From positions 1 to 44,643 of the forward strand of contig JAJRTU010000055.1 of NCBI GenBank assembly GCA_024278135.1: DNA of 44,643 bases, in the 5' to 3' direction. The translations under genes were made by a program, and so were the position numbers. Position 1 is the stretch's first letter. Each line of letters starts with the position of its first letter. The notes under the pieces were generated by a model. It was not told the DNA's origin, searched no databases, and saw nothing but the letters and a program-made list of their open reading frames with translations. This document shows, one piece after another, positions 8,587 to 18,007 of the stretch. Origin of the DNA: Gammaproteobacteria bacterium. Lineage in GTDB: Bacteria; Pseudomonadota; Gammaproteobacteria; Eutrophobiales; Eutrophobiaceae.

Positions 8587-9534
8587 TTACTGGAAATTTC
8601 CGAAAGATCGCAGCTTCGCATATCGTTGCTTCAGTAATTCGTCAATGCTAAGTTGCTGTAAGATGTTCAGGCTGCTTTTCAGTGCTGATTTGATACTGGC
8701 CGAAACCGCATCATAGTCCCGGTGCGCTCCACCGAGGGGTTCCTTGATAATCTCATCCACAACACCAGCCTGTTTTAATCGTTCCGCAGTAATCCCCATG
8801 GCCTCCGCGGCGACAGCTGCCTTGTCGGCACTTTTCCAGAGTATGGAGGCACAACCTTCCGGTGATATGACCGAATAGGTGCTGTACTCCAGGATCATCA
8901 GTTTATCTGTCACACCAATCGCCAGAGCGCCACCGGAGCCTCCCTCTCCTATGACCACTGAAATGATCGGCGTACGTAATTCGGACATGACCAGCAGATT
9001 CCGGGCGATAGCCTCGCTCTGTCCTCGCTCTTCCGCTCCAATACCGGGATAGGCGCCGGGAGTATCCATAAACGTGATAACGGGCAGAGAAAAACGTTCA
9101 GCCATTTTCATGATACGCAAAGCCTTGCGGTAGCCCTCTGGTTTCGGCATACCGTAATTTCTCTCTATTCTTTCTTTTATATCGCGACCCTTCTGATGTC
9201 CAATGATGGCGACCGGCTGCCCGTCCAACCTGCCGAGGCCGGAAACAATCGCAGGATCATCGCCAAAATAGCGTTCACCATGTAACTCATGAAAGTCTGA
9301 AAAAATACGTTCTATATGATCGAGCGTATAAGGTCGTTGCGGGTGCCTGGCCACCTGGGAGACCTGCCAGGCATCCAAAGATGAGAAAATGGACGCCGTC
9401 AGCTCGTTACTGCGTTTCTCCAGTTTGGAAACCTCTTCGCTGATATTGATATCACTGTCATTACCAACGTAGCGCAACTCTTCAATTTTTGCTTCCAACT
9501 CTGCAATGGGTTGTTCAAAATCAAGAAAATTCAT
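8587..9534 (-). CDS. accA: acetyl-CoA carboxylase carboxyltransferase subunit alpha
   Basis: A 315-residue subunit close to the usual 319. With AccD it transfers the carboxyl group from biotin to acetyl-CoA, giving malonyl-CoA for fatty acid synthesis. The N-terminus [20 protein letters not shown] is the standard one. The crotonase-fold core shows the oxyanion-hole segments, for example [18 protein letters not shown] and the glycine-rich [12 protein letters not shown]. It follows dnaE after a 126-base gap with no obvious signals, in the usual gammaproteobacterial order. Confidence 0.97.
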   Translation of the reverse strand: MNFLDFEQPIAELEAKIEELRYVGNDSDINISEEVSKLEKRSNELTASIFSSLDAWQVSQVARHPQRPYTLDHIERIFSDFHELHGERYFGDDPAIVSGLGRLDGQPVAIIGHQKGRDIKERIERNYGMPKPEGYRKALRIMKMAERFSLPVITFMDTPGAYPGIGAEERGQSEAIARNLLVMSELRTPIISVVIGEGGSGGALAIGVTDKLMILEYSTYSVISPEGCASILWKSADKAAVAAEAMGITAERLKQAGVVDEIIKEPLGGAHRDYDAVSASIKSALKSSLNILQQLSIDELLKQRYAKLRSFGNFQ

Positions 9535-9660
9535 TTTTTATGCATGGACAGGTTGATACCGCAAAGTGTGTGCGTGGCGATTAATGATGTCTCGTCAGCT
9601 CCTGTTCGTCAATATTGTGCTCTATTACATGTAAAACAATCATATTATCCGGAAAATACG

Positions 9661-12600
9661 CTAAGTATAATCAAGTTCGACCTTATCTGCCCCCAGTAAT
9701 CCATCAAGTTCCGCCAACATCTGATCATTGATGCTGACTCTCCAGGCCTGACCAAAGCGTAGACGGGTGTATGCCTGTCCGCTCATGTACTCGACAACAA
9801 TCGAGCTGTTTCCCGTGTTGTACGAGGACAATAATGCCTGTAATTCAGACATGACTCCGTTTTTTATCATAGCGGCATCTATCCGCAGTATCAGCTGGGC
9901 ATGCAATTGACGGATCTGCTCAAGGGTAAATACTTCCTTGCCATCAATAACATAGCCCACTCCCTTGTAGTCATCTACCTTCGCTTCCCCCTTGACGATA
10001 ATCAAGCGGTCTTTTATCAGGATATCCCGGTATCTCTGGTTGACTTCAGGATACAAAATGAGCTGCATACGGGCAGTACGATCATCCAGTCTTATTTCGG
10101 CGGTTTTACCCCGACTGCCTGATCGCATACGAATGCTCTCTATGTAACCCGCAACGGTAAGCATACCCGGGCGAACATCCCGTAGTCGGCAACTGGTAAC
10201 CCGGGCCAATTCCACTTCGTATTTCATAATAGGGTGACCCTTGAAATAGAAACCCAGCGTTTCCTTTTCGCCGCGCAAACGCTCGTGATCATCCCATTCC
10301 GGCGCATCGGTAAAGGCTGACTTGTCCTGATCGTTTCGGCCTCTGCTTTCCGGATTATCCGCAGCGACCTCAAGACCGAACATATCATCCTGTCCCCTGC
10401 TCACATCCTGATTCAACTGTTCAGCAATCTGCGTAGCTCTGGCCAAACTTGCCATCATGACACTTCTGCCCGGCCCCAGATCATCCGCTGCACCTGAACG
10501 TATCAGGGCCTCCAGTACGCGTTTGTTCACTTTTCGTAAATTTATTCGATTACAAAAATCAAACAAGTCCCTGAATTTACCGTTTGCCTCCCTTTCGATA
10601 ACGATATTTTCAATAGCACCTTCACCTACCCCTTTAATCGCACCAAGACCAAAGCGAATGGTAGAAGCATCAGCAACGCTGAATTTATATTCACTCTCAT
10701 TCACTGACGGTGGCAAAAGTTCCACTTTCATGCGTTGCAGTTCTTCACTCAATACCACACTCTTGTCGGTGTTATCCATATCCGATGAAAACACCGCCGC
10801 CATAAAGGCAGCCGGGTAATGTGTTTTCAACCAGGCTGTCTGATAAGACAACAGCGCATAGGCGACTGAATGAGACTTATTGAAGCCATAACCGGCAAAC
10901 AATTCAATCAGGTTGAATATTCTTGTGGCAATCGCTTTATCCACCCCGTTTTTTACTGCACCCTCGACGAAAACACTGCGTTGCCTGGCCATTTCTTCTT
11001 CTTTCTTTTTCCCCATGGCGCGACGCAGCAGATCTGCACCGCCCAGCGTATAGCCGGAAAGCACCTGGGCAATCTGCATGACCTGCTCCTGATAAAGAAT
11101 CACGCCGTAAGTCGGGCGCAGAATATGTTCCAAAGAGGGATGGGGGTAATCCACTTTCGCCCCGTGCTTGCGGTTGACAAAATCATCCACCATTCCCGAC
11201 TGCAGCGGGCCCGGACGGAACAGGGCGACCAGGGCCACCAGATGATCAAAATTATCGGGCTTCAAATCATTGATGAGTTTTTTCATGCCATCCGATTCGA
11301 GCTGAAATATTGATGTTGTCTGCATAGCCTGAATCAGTTTGTAGGTAGGCTCATCATCCAGCGGGATCTTCATGATATCGATGGCAGCTTCATTATTCGC
11401 GGCTCGAAGCAAATTGGCATCCTTGACCGCCCAGTCAATAATGGTCAAAGTCCGCAGACCCAGAAAATCAAATTTAACCAGGCCGACAGCTTCCACATCC
11501 CCCATATCCAGTTGACTTGAGGTAACCGTTGAACCCTGTTCACAATACAGTGGCATGTAATCGGTCAGTGGTTGCGGCGCGATAATAAGGCCACCCGCAT
11601 GTTTTCCGGCATTACGCGACAAACCTTCCAGTTTTTGTGCCAGGTCTATCAGAATTTTCACTTCTTCTTCTTCCCGGTAACGTTTACGCAGGACGACCTC
11701 ATCTTTCATGGCTTTTTCAAGCGTGATACCCAGATCGAAGGGAATCAGCTTGGCAATCTGGTCAACAAAACCATAAGGTTGTCCCAGCACACGACCGACA
11801 TCCCGCACCACCGCTTTGGCGGCCATACTCCCGTAGGTAATGATTTGTGAAACACGATCACGACCATAACGCTGTGACACGTATTCGATAACTTCATCAC
11901 GTCGATCCATACAAAAATCGATGTCAAAATCAGGCAGCGATACACGTTCGGGATTAAGGAAGCGTTCAAACAACAGTTCGTATTTAATCGGGTCCAGCGC
12001 GGTAATGCCCAGAGCATATGCCACCAGCGAACCCGCACCGGAGCCTCGCCCCGGCCCCACCGGTATCTGCTGTTCTTTGGCCCACTGGATAAAATCGGCG
12101 ACGATAAGAAAGTAACCCGGGAAACCCATATCGATGATGACATCCAGTTCTGAGGACAACCTGTTCTGATACTGTTGCCGATCCAGGGCCTGACCGTTCG
12201 CGTTATTGTCGCAGCTCTCATCTAAAATCCGCGCCAGACCCGCTTCTGCCGCTTCACGTAAACAGCTCTGCTCGTCCTTGTCTTCAGGTACCGGAAAATG
12301 CGGTAAAAAGTATTCGCCCAGTGTCAGTTCCAGATTACAACGCTGTGCAATAAGTGCCGTGTTCTCAATGGCTTCAGGAATATCTTCAAACAGACCGGCC
12401 ATTTCTTCGGCGCTGCGCAGATATTGCTGGGGGCTGTACAGTCGGGGGCGACGCGGATCACTCAACGTATAACTTTGTTGAATACACACCCTTGCTTCAT
12501 GCGCATCAAAGTCCTCTGTTTTCAGAAAGCGGACATCATTCGTAGCAACAACAGGTACCTGAAAATCCCCGGCCAGGGCTACAGCGCCTTCAATATACAT

Positions 12601-13134
12601 GTCTTCTTTTGGTCGCCCGGTTCGTTGCAACTCCAGATAAAAACGATCCGGGAATAAATTCAGCCATTCACTCAGCAGTGTTTTGGCAAGGTCATGATTG
12701 CCATTTAACAGGGCCTGACCGATATCCCCGTCACGAGCGCAGGACAATGCAATAAGACCATCACCCCTGTCATTCAGCCATTCGCGCCGGACGTAAGGCA
12801 TTCCCTGTATCTGCCCCTCTGTATAGCTGCGTGTGATCAAACGACAGAGACTGCGATAACCTTCAAGGTGTTGGCAAAGCAGTACGATTTTGCTTGATCC
12901 CTTCTTCACACGCTCATCAAGCAAACTGATTTCCACACCCGCCACAGGTTTGACGCCGTACTTTTGCGCCTGTCGATAAAACTTTATCAACGAGAAAAAA
13001 TTGGCCTGTTCCGTCAGTGCCAATGCCGGCATGCCCAGATCGGCACAGCTCCTTGCCAGTACATCGGTTCGCAAGAGACCATCGACCAATGAGTATTCCG
13101 AATGAACATGAAGATGTACGAAACTGTAAGACAT
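9661..13134 (-). CDS. dnaE: DNA polymerase III subunit alpha
   Basis: A 1157-residue replicative polymerase, near the E. coli length of 1160. The N-terminus MSYSFVHLHVHSEYSLVDG is the PHP domain. The palm carries the catalytic aspartates in PDFDIDFCMDRR, and GPGRGSGAGSLVAYALGIT and the helix-hairpin-helix region (LGAIKGVGEGAI) follow in order. An OB fold lies near the C-terminus. I use ATG 13134; the longer frame from 13197 overlaps rnhB and adds 21 unrelated residues. The start is only five bases past the rnhB stop. Confidence 0.97.
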   Translation of the reverse strand: MSYSFVHLHVHSEYSLVDGLLRTDVLARSCADLGMPALALTEQANFFSLIKFYRQAQKYGVKPVAGVEISLLDERVKKGSSKIVLLCQHLEGYRSLCRLITRSYTEGQIQGMPYVRREWLNDRGDGLIALSCARDGDIGQALLNGNHDLAKTLLSEWLNLFPDRFYLELQRTGRPKEDMYIEGAVALAGDFQVPVVATNDVRFLKTEDFDAHEARVCIQQSYTLSDPRRPRLYSPQQYLRSAEEMAGLFEDIPEAIENTALIAQRCNLELTLGEYFLPHFPVPEDKDEQSCLREAAEAGLARILDESCDNNANGQALDRQQYQNRLSSELDVIIDMGFPGYFLIVADFIQWAKEQQIPVGPGRGSGAGSLVAYALGITALDPIKYELLFERFLNPERVSLPDFDIDFCMDRRDEVIEYVSQRYGRDRVSQIITYGSMAAKAVVRDVGRVLGQPYGFVDQIAKLIPFDLGITLEKAMKDEVVLRKRYREEEEVKILIDLAQKLEGLSRNAGKHAGGLIIAPQPLTDYMPLYCEQGSTVTSSQLDMGDVEAVGLVKFDFLGLRTLTIIDWAVKDANLLRAANNEAAIDIMKIPLDDEPTYKLIQAMQTTSIFQLESDGMKKLINDLKPDNFDHLVALVALFRPGPLQSGMVDDFVNRKHGAKVDYPHPSLEHILRPTYGVILYQEQVMQIAQVLSGYTLGGADLLRRAMGKKKEEEMARQRSVFVEGAVKNGVDKAIATRIFNLIELFAGYGFNKSHSVAYALLSYQTAWLKTHYPAAFMAAVFSSDMDNTDKSVVLSEELQRMKVELLPPSVNESEYKFSVADASTIRFGLGAIKGVGEGAIENIVIEREANGKFRDLFDFCNRINLRKVNKRVLEALIRSGAADDLGPGRSVMMASLARATQIAEQLNQDVSRGQDDMFGLEVAADNPESRGRNDQDKSAFTDAPEWDDHERLRGEKETLGFYFKGHPIMKYEVELARVTSCRLRDVRPGMLTVAGYIESIRMRSGSRGKTAEIRLDDRTARMQLILYPEVNQRYRDILIKDRLIIVKGEAKVDDYKGVGYVIDGKEVFTLEQIRQLHAQLILRIDAAMIKNGVMSELQALLSSYNTGNSSIVVEYMSGQAYTRLRFGQAWRVSINDQMLAELDGLLGADKVELDYT

Positions 13135-13139
13135 ACTGA

Positions 13140-13742
13140 TTATCGCTGAAGAATGTACAAGCGCACGGGGGCATAACTTCGACGATGAATTTCGCAAATA
13201 CCCAGGCGCGCGAGGGCCTCGGTATGTTGTTTGGTGGGATAGCCCTTGTGCCGGGCAAAACCATAACCGGGATAGCGTTTATCCATCTCGACCATGTGGG
13301 CGTCCCTGGTCACTTTCGCCAATATTGATGCCGCACCGATAGCCGGAATTAACGCATCCCCTTTGACTATCGCCTCGACACTGCAAGCTAACTCGGGGCA
13401 TCGATTACCATCGACCTGGACATGATGTGGGTAGACACTCAGGCCCTGAACAGCCCTTTGCATGGCTAACATGCTGGCATTAAGGATATTCAGATCATCA
13501 ATCTCTTCGTGTTCAACCCGGGCTGTCGCCCAGGCAATAGACTTTTGTCGGATTTCTGCAGCCAGCTTGTAACGTCGTTGCTCCGAGATGGTCTTTGAAT
13601 CACCCAGTCCCGCTATGACAACATTATCATCAAGAATGACAGCAGCGGCCACCACAGGTCCTGCCAGGGGACCCCGCCCTGCTTCGTCTACGCCCGCGAC
13701 AAGTTTTCTTTCTATAAAGCTCTCGGTTCGCATACTTTTCAT
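13140..13742 (-). CDS. rnhB: ribonuclease HII
   Basis: A 200-residue nuclease that cuts RNA in RNA-DNA hybrids and removes single misincorporated ribonucleotides. The signature [18 protein letters not shown] includes the catalytic Asp19 and Glu20; the later acidic residues ([17 protein letters not shown]) are in place. ATG 13742 starts one base after the lpxB stop; a TTG at 13757 would overlap lpxB. The lpxB-rnhB-dnaE order is standard for this group. Confidence 0.95.
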   Translation of the reverse strand: MKSMRTESFIERKLVAGVDEAGRGPLAGPVVAAAVILDDNVVIAGLGDSKTISEQRRYKLAAEIRQKSIAWATARVEHEEIDDLNILNASMLAMQRAVQGLSVYPHHVQVDGNRCPELACSVEAIVKGDALIPAIGAASILAKVTRDAHMVEMDKRYPGYGFARHKGYPTKQHTEALARLGICEIHRRSYAPVRLYILQR

Positions 13743-13743
13743 A

Positions 13744-14886
13744 TTACTTTGTATCAAGCAAACTCAAAACACTGGCAGCCGCCAATTCACCATTATTTTT
13801 TTTCAGGGAAGCATGAATTTGTGCAAATTTATGTTCCAGCTCAGCCACTTCTTCAGGATGATTCAGCCAGTTTTGTAAAAAACTGCCAAGACGCTCGGGA
13901 TAGCATTGCTTTTGCAGACACTCCGGTACCAGTTCCATGCCTGCCAGTAAATTTGGCAGTGCCGCATGATCGATATATGTCAGCATTTTTACAAAAAAAT
14001 GCGTGACGGGGTGAAGTTTGTAAGCCACCACCATTGGCCGTTTAAACAGCATCGCTTCCAAAGTGATGGTCCCGGATGCCAGTAACAGCACATCAGCAGC
14101 CTCCAGCACATCATGGACGCGATCCTGATGGAAGGTTAATGGCAAATGCTCCAGTGATAATTCTGACTGGATCTGCCGGCAATAATCCACAGAGCGGGCA
14201 TCAAGGACACTGCTGATAAACTGCAGGTCTGCTGATTGTTTGTAACATAACTCTGCCGTTCGTAAGAACGGCGGCAGTAGACGACTCATTTCACTTTTGC
14301 GGCTGCCCGGCATAATACCAATGACGGTTTTCTTCCTGTCCAGTCCCAGTCGTTGTCGTGCCGCCATCTTGTCCGGTTGCATGTCAATCTGCTCCGCCAG
14401 AGGATGTCCGACTGTTTCTGCATTAATATTGTGCTGCCGGTAAATATCCAGCTCGAAAGGAAAAAGCGTCAACATCAGGTCGACAGCTCGGGCAATCTTC
14501 CTGATGCGGTATTTTCTCCAGGCCCAGACGGATGGGCTGACATAGTGAACCGTCAGCACGCCGCCCCGGCGCAGTTTTTGCTCCAACCCAAGATTGAAAT
14601 CCGGAGCATCGATACCGATAAAGATATCCGGTGGCTTGTTGATAAAATGCTCAAGTAAATGCCTGCGTATCCCAAGCAACTCGCGATAGCTTCCCAGCAC
14701 TTCCACTATGCCCATGACCGCCAGTTTTTCCATCGGGAATATACTCCTGCAACCCTCTGCCTGCATTCTTATTCCGCCGATCCCCTCGATAACGATATCA
14801 CTGCGATGTGCCTTCAATGCTTTGATGAGATGCGCACCTAGATAATCTCCTGATGCCTCACCTGCCACTATACCGATACGCAACAT
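13744..14886 (-). CDS. lpxB: lipid-A-disaccharide synthase
   Basis: A 380-residue glycosyltransferase (GT19) that joins lipid X and UDP-diacylglucosamine to form the lipid A disaccharide at the inner-membrane surface. The N-terminus [21 protein letters not shown] is diagnostic, as are [23 protein letters not shown] and the C-terminal [23 protein letters not shown]. Length matches the family (E. coli 382). It lies 106 bases downstream of lpxA, so the lpx genes may form one transcript with a loose junction. Confidence 0.97.
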   Translation of the reverse strand: MLRIGIVAGEASGDYLGAHLIKALKAHRSDIVIEGIGGIRMQAEGCRSIFPMEKLAVMGIVEVLGSYRELLGIRRHLLEHFINKPPDIFIGIDAPDFNLGLEQKLRRGGVLTVHYVSPSVWAWRKYRIRKIARAVDLMLTLFPFELDIYRQHNINAETVGHPLAEQIDMQPDKMAARQRLGLDRKKTVIGIMPGSRKSEMSRLLPPFLRTAELCYKQSADLQFISSVLDARSVDYCRQIQSELSLEHLPLTFHQDRVHDVLEAADVLLLASGTITLEAMLFKRPMVVAYKLHPVTHFFVKMLTYIDHAALPNLLAGMELVPECLQKQCYPERLGSFLQNWLNHPEEVAELEHKFAQIHASLKKNNGELAAASVLSLLDTK

Positions 14887-14992
14887 GATCTGACTCGCTG
14901 ATTAATACTGAAACGGGTGGGCTGATAAACCGTCGGCACGTCTGCAAAATGATATTGAAACCACAACAGGTTTTCTATTCCTGATCAGCTGC

Positions 14993-15766
14993 CTAACGTG
15001 CAATACCGCGTTCAGACTCCTGAATGAACTGAATGAAGTCGTCGACTTCAGGACAATCATCGGCCAGGACACGCAGCTCTTCCAACGCATCTTTCAAAAG
15101 CAAGCCATCACGATAGATTGCCCTGTAGGCCTTTTTTAATTTATCAATTTTCTCCCCGGACAGGCCATGACGCTTCAGCCCCTCTCTGTTCAGACCGGTA
15201 GGCCTGGCCGTATTACCTGAGATCATCAGATAGGGAGGAACATCTTTAACGATCACAGTCGATATGGCGGAAAAGCTGTGTTTGCCTATGCGACAAAACT
15301 GGTGCACGCCGGTGAAGCCCCCCAGAATCACATAATCTTCAATGAGAACATGACCTGCGAGTGTGGTGTTGTTCGCAAATACCGTATGATTACCGATCTG
15401 ACAGTCGTGGGCAATATGGACATAGGCCATGATCCAGTTATCATTCCCCAGACGAGTCAGTCCCCCGCCAGGTCCGGTTCCACGATTGATCGAGCAATAT
15501 TCCCGTATAACATTGTTGTCTCCAATCTCAAGCGCAGATTCGCTTTCGCCTTCATACTTTTTGTCCTGGGGATCGTCTCCGATAGAACAGAACTGAAATA
15601 TTTTGTTGTTCTTGCCGATGATGGTTGGACCGTTGATGACGACATGAGGACCAATCCAGCTTCCCTCACCAATCTCCACATTTGCACCTATAACACAATA
15701 GGCGCCAATAGTGGCACTGTCACTGACATGGGCATCAGGATGTACGATGGCACCAGGATCGATCAA
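14993..15766 (-). CDS. lpxA: acyl-ACP--UDP-N-acetylglucosamine O-acyltransferase
   Basis: A 257-residue left-handed beta-helix enzyme that performs the first step of lipid A synthesis. Hexapeptide repeats run through the first two thirds, starting IDPGAIVHPDAHVSDSATIG. The catalytic His is His120 in HIAHDCQIGN, followed by the family stretch LAGHVLIEDYVILGG. The start is TTG 15766, overlapping the fabZ stop by four bases (TTGA), which fixes it by position and suggests coupling. The C-terminal helical domain is complete. Confidence 0.96.
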   Translation of the reverse strand: MIDPGAIVHPDAHVSDSATIGAYCVIGANVEIGEGSWIGPHVVINGPTIIGKNNKIFQFCSIGDDPQDKKYEGESESALEIGDNNVIREYCSINRGTGPGGGLTRLGNDNWIMAYVHIAHDCQIGNHTVFANNTTLAGHVLIEDYVILGGFTGVHQFCRIGKHSFSAISTVIVKDVPPYLMISGNTARPTGLNREGLKRHGLSGEKIDKLKKAYRAIYRDGLLLKDALEELRVLADDCPEVDDFIQFIQESERGIAR

Positions 15767-16212
15767 GACTGCGGTTCCGCGATGGTTGTCATCAGAATGG
15801 CTGAAGCCACCAGTTTATCATCGACTCTGGCCGTGGTGGAAAATTTCCAGATATTGCGTTTGACCGTTTTAAAATCGACCCGCAGCACCAGTTGATCGCC
15901 GGGACCGACTGTTTGGCGAAACCTGGCCTTATCGACACCCACAAGGTAGTACAGAATATCGTCATCCATACCGTCTTTTATCACCAGTTCCCCGTAAAGT
16001 GCGGTGGCCTGCGCCATGGCCTCAATAATCAACACGCCAGGCATGATCGGTTGTTGCGGGAAATGCCCTTCAAAAAAGGGTTCATTCACAGTGACATTTT
16101 TAATGGCCGTAAGATATTCACCGGATTTGAAATCGATGACTTTGTCGATTAACAAAAACGGGTAACGGTGCGGAAGCACCTTTTTGATCTGGCAGATATC
16201 AAGTATGGTCAT
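15763..16212 (-). CDS. fabZ: 3-hydroxyacyl-ACP dehydratase
   Basis: A 149-residue hot-dog-fold dehydratase of fatty acid elongation. The N-terminal HRYPFLLIDK motif and the active-site segment with His50 (GHFPQQPIMPGV) and Glu64 are intact. Placed between lpxD and lpxA as in most gammaproteobacteria, where fatty acid and lipid A synthesis compete for hydroxyacyl-ACP. The start is an ATG 21 bases after lpxD ends. Confidence 0.97.
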   Translation of the reverse strand: MTILDICQIKKVLPHRYPFLLIDKVIDFKSGEYLTAIKNVTVNEPFFEGHFPQQPIMPGVLIIEAMAQATALYGELVIKDGMDDDILYYLVGVDKARFRQTVGPGDQLVLRVDFKTVKRNIWKFSTTARVDDKLVASAILMTTIAEPQS

Positions 16213-16233
16213 GGATTATTTTATCCAGGTGGT

Positions 16234-17262
16234 TTATTCGGGGCCATTTTCATCGCCGGAACGTCTTTCCAGCTTAAACAGTCTTCTCGCTATTTCGTCA
16301 AGGTTTCTGAATCTGGCAATATTTTTTCGCCATTTGGCATTCGTAGTGACAGGTATGCCCGAGGAGTATACGCCTGCTTCCTTTATGGAATTGGATACGC
16401 CTGACATACCGGTAATAATCACGTCATCGGCTATTTCTATGTGTCCGCTGACCGCCGACTGACCGCCTATCATACAGCGTCTGCCTATCACGGCACTACC
16501 AGCGATGCCGACGCACCCGGCGATGGCCGTATGCGCGCCGACCCTCACACCGTGGCCTATCTGCACCTGGTTATCCAGCTTCACCCCGTTTTCTATTACC
16601 GTATCCTCAAGCGCTCCCCGATCCACTGTCGTGTTGGCCCCGATTTCAACATCATCAGCGATTGATACCGAACCAATCTGTGGTATTTTCAACCATTCAC
16701 CATGATCGTTGACGATACCGAAACCATCCGCACCGATCACCACCCCAGGATGTAACAAGCCGTTCCGGCCGATCTTCACACCGTCACATAAAGTGACATT
16801 GGCAATGAGAGCTGTCTTTTCCCCCACTGACACTCCCCTGCCTATCACACAGCCCGGTCCGACGTAGGCCCGTCCGGCAATCTTGCTGCCGCTGCCAATA
16901 ACTGAATTCGCGCCTATATAGCAGGACGAATCTATCTCACATTGCCTGTCAATAACCGCACTGGGATGAATGCCGGATATAAAATCGGAGTCCGGCTCCA
17001 TATGCCGCAATGCACGGGCAAAGGCAAGATAGGGATCATCACAAACCAGCGTCTGCACCGGGCAATGATGCCTGTCTTTTGCCGAGAGTATGACGGCATA
17101 GGCCCTGGTGGATTTTAGATAACGGACATAGCGCTTGTTAGCCAGAAAACTGAGTTCACCTGCCCTGGCACTCGCCAGGGATGACAATCGCTTGATCTTT
17201 TGACCGGGATCCCCATCGAGCTCGGCGCCGGTAATCTCTGCAATTTCGCCGAGGGTATACAC
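16234..17262 (-). CDS. lpxD: UDP-3-O-acylglucosamine N-acyltransferase
   Basis: A 342-residue trimeric acyltransferase that adds the N-linked hydroxyacyl chain in lipid A synthesis. The N-terminal uridine-binding domain starts MYTLGEIAEITGAEL; hexapeptide repeats follow from about residue 100. The catalytic His region reads NQVQIGHGVRVGAHT, and CMIGGQSAVSGHIEIADDV matches the family. The start is GTG 17262 with no clear ribosome site. A cluster of tandem 31-bp repeats lies just upstream. The Arg/Glu-rich C-terminal tail is usual. Confidence 0.96.
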   Translation of the reverse strand: MYTLGEIAEITGAELDGDPGQKIKRLSSLASARAGELSFLANKRYVRYLKSTRAYAVILSAKDRHHCPVQTLVCDDPYLAFARALRHMEPDSDFISGIHPSAVIDRQCEIDSSCYIGANSVIGSGSKIAGRAYVGPGCVIGRGVSVGEKTALIANVTLCDGVKIGRNGLLHPGVVIGADGFGIVNDHGEWLKIPQIGSVSIADDVEIGANTTVDRGALEDTVIENGVKLDNQVQIGHGVRVGAHTAIAGCVGIAGSAVIGRRCMIGGQSAVSGHIEIADDVIITGMSGVSNSIKEAGVYSSGIPVTTNAKWRKNIARFRNLDEIARRLFKLERRSGDENGPE

Positions 17263-17289
17263 GATAGGAAGTATCAGAAATTAAAATTT

Positions 17290-17382
17290 GCTATACAAAA
17301 AACACACATCGGTATCATTTGCCATACGAAGAATATACAACGGCACTATACGCCATACAAAAAATACACAACGGCGTTACCT
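17290..17382. repeat. three imperfect 31-bp tandem repeats between skp and lpxD
   Basis: Three head-to-tail units at 17290-17320, 17321-17351 and 17352-17382. Each begins GCYATACRAARAA, continues with an AYACAWCGG core and ends with a less conserved 7-8 bases. The second and third copies are the closest. The next 31 bases (17383-17413) may be a decayed fourth copy. They lie between the skp stop and the GTG start of lpxD and are not translated by either gene. Confidence 0.75.
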
Positions 17383-17418
17383 GCCCGGCACAAATATTTA
17401 TTGACAGAAGCTTCTATC

Positions 17419-17940
17419 CTACTTGCCATTCATTTTTTTCAGGTGGTCGATTACGATTTGTGAAATATCGACCTTGGCACTGGCAAAAATGACCCCCTCG
17501 CTCAACACAACATCATATTGGTTGGCCTTGGCAACCTTATTAATCGCGTCAACAATTTCTTTTTGAATTTTGGCAATCTCCTCGTTCCGTCTAAATGTCA
17601 GGTCTTCCCTGAATTCATCCTGACTGCGTTTCAAATCACGACGCTGATTGACAATATCCCGCTCCAGCTTTTTTCTTTCGGTCTCGCTCATAATGGCCGC
17701 GTCCTTGGTCAATCTGTCCTCCAGCTCTTTCAGTTTCTTTTGCGAAGCCACCAATTCCCGATCGCGCGGAGCAAATTCCTTCTCAATCAACTTACGCATT
17801 TTTTCCGCTTGTGGTGATTTTTCCAGGATTCTTATCGCGTTAACAACACCAATTTTATATTCATCCGCGTAGGTATTTGTGAAGGCTGAAATTGATAACA
17901 ACAAGCCTGCTACTACCAAATGTATACTCATTTTATTCAA
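17419..17940 (-). CDS. skp: OmpH/Skp-family periplasmic chaperone
   Basis: A 173-residue chaperone that holds unfolded outer-membrane proteins on their way to the Bam complex. A signal peptide (about 1-25, ending near TNTYADE) is followed by the conserved strand YKIGVVNAIRILEKSP and a long charged coiled coil (residues about 45-130), the tentacles of Skp. I use the TTG at 17940: GGAG lies eight bases before it, whereas the in-frame ATG at 17931 would be 17 bases away. It sits between bamA and lpxD as in E. coli. Confidence 0.92.
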   Translation of the reverse strand: MNKMSIHLVVAGLLLSISAFTNTYADEYKIGVVNAIRILEKSPQAEKMRKLIEKEFAPRDRELVASQKKLKELEDRLTKDAAIMSETERKKLERDIVNQRRDLKRSQDEFREDLTFRRNEEIAKIQKEIVDAINKVAKANQYDVVLSEGVIFASAKVDISQIVIDHLKKMNGK

Positions 17941-18007
17941 TGGTCTTGCTCCAATTAGTTATGTAAATGATATCTGCAACCAACTATGCGTGTATTCCGC
18001 TCATTCT

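Noticed and set aside
17290-17382. CRISPR array
   Set aside because: The 31-bp units touch each other with no spacers, and no cas gene is near.
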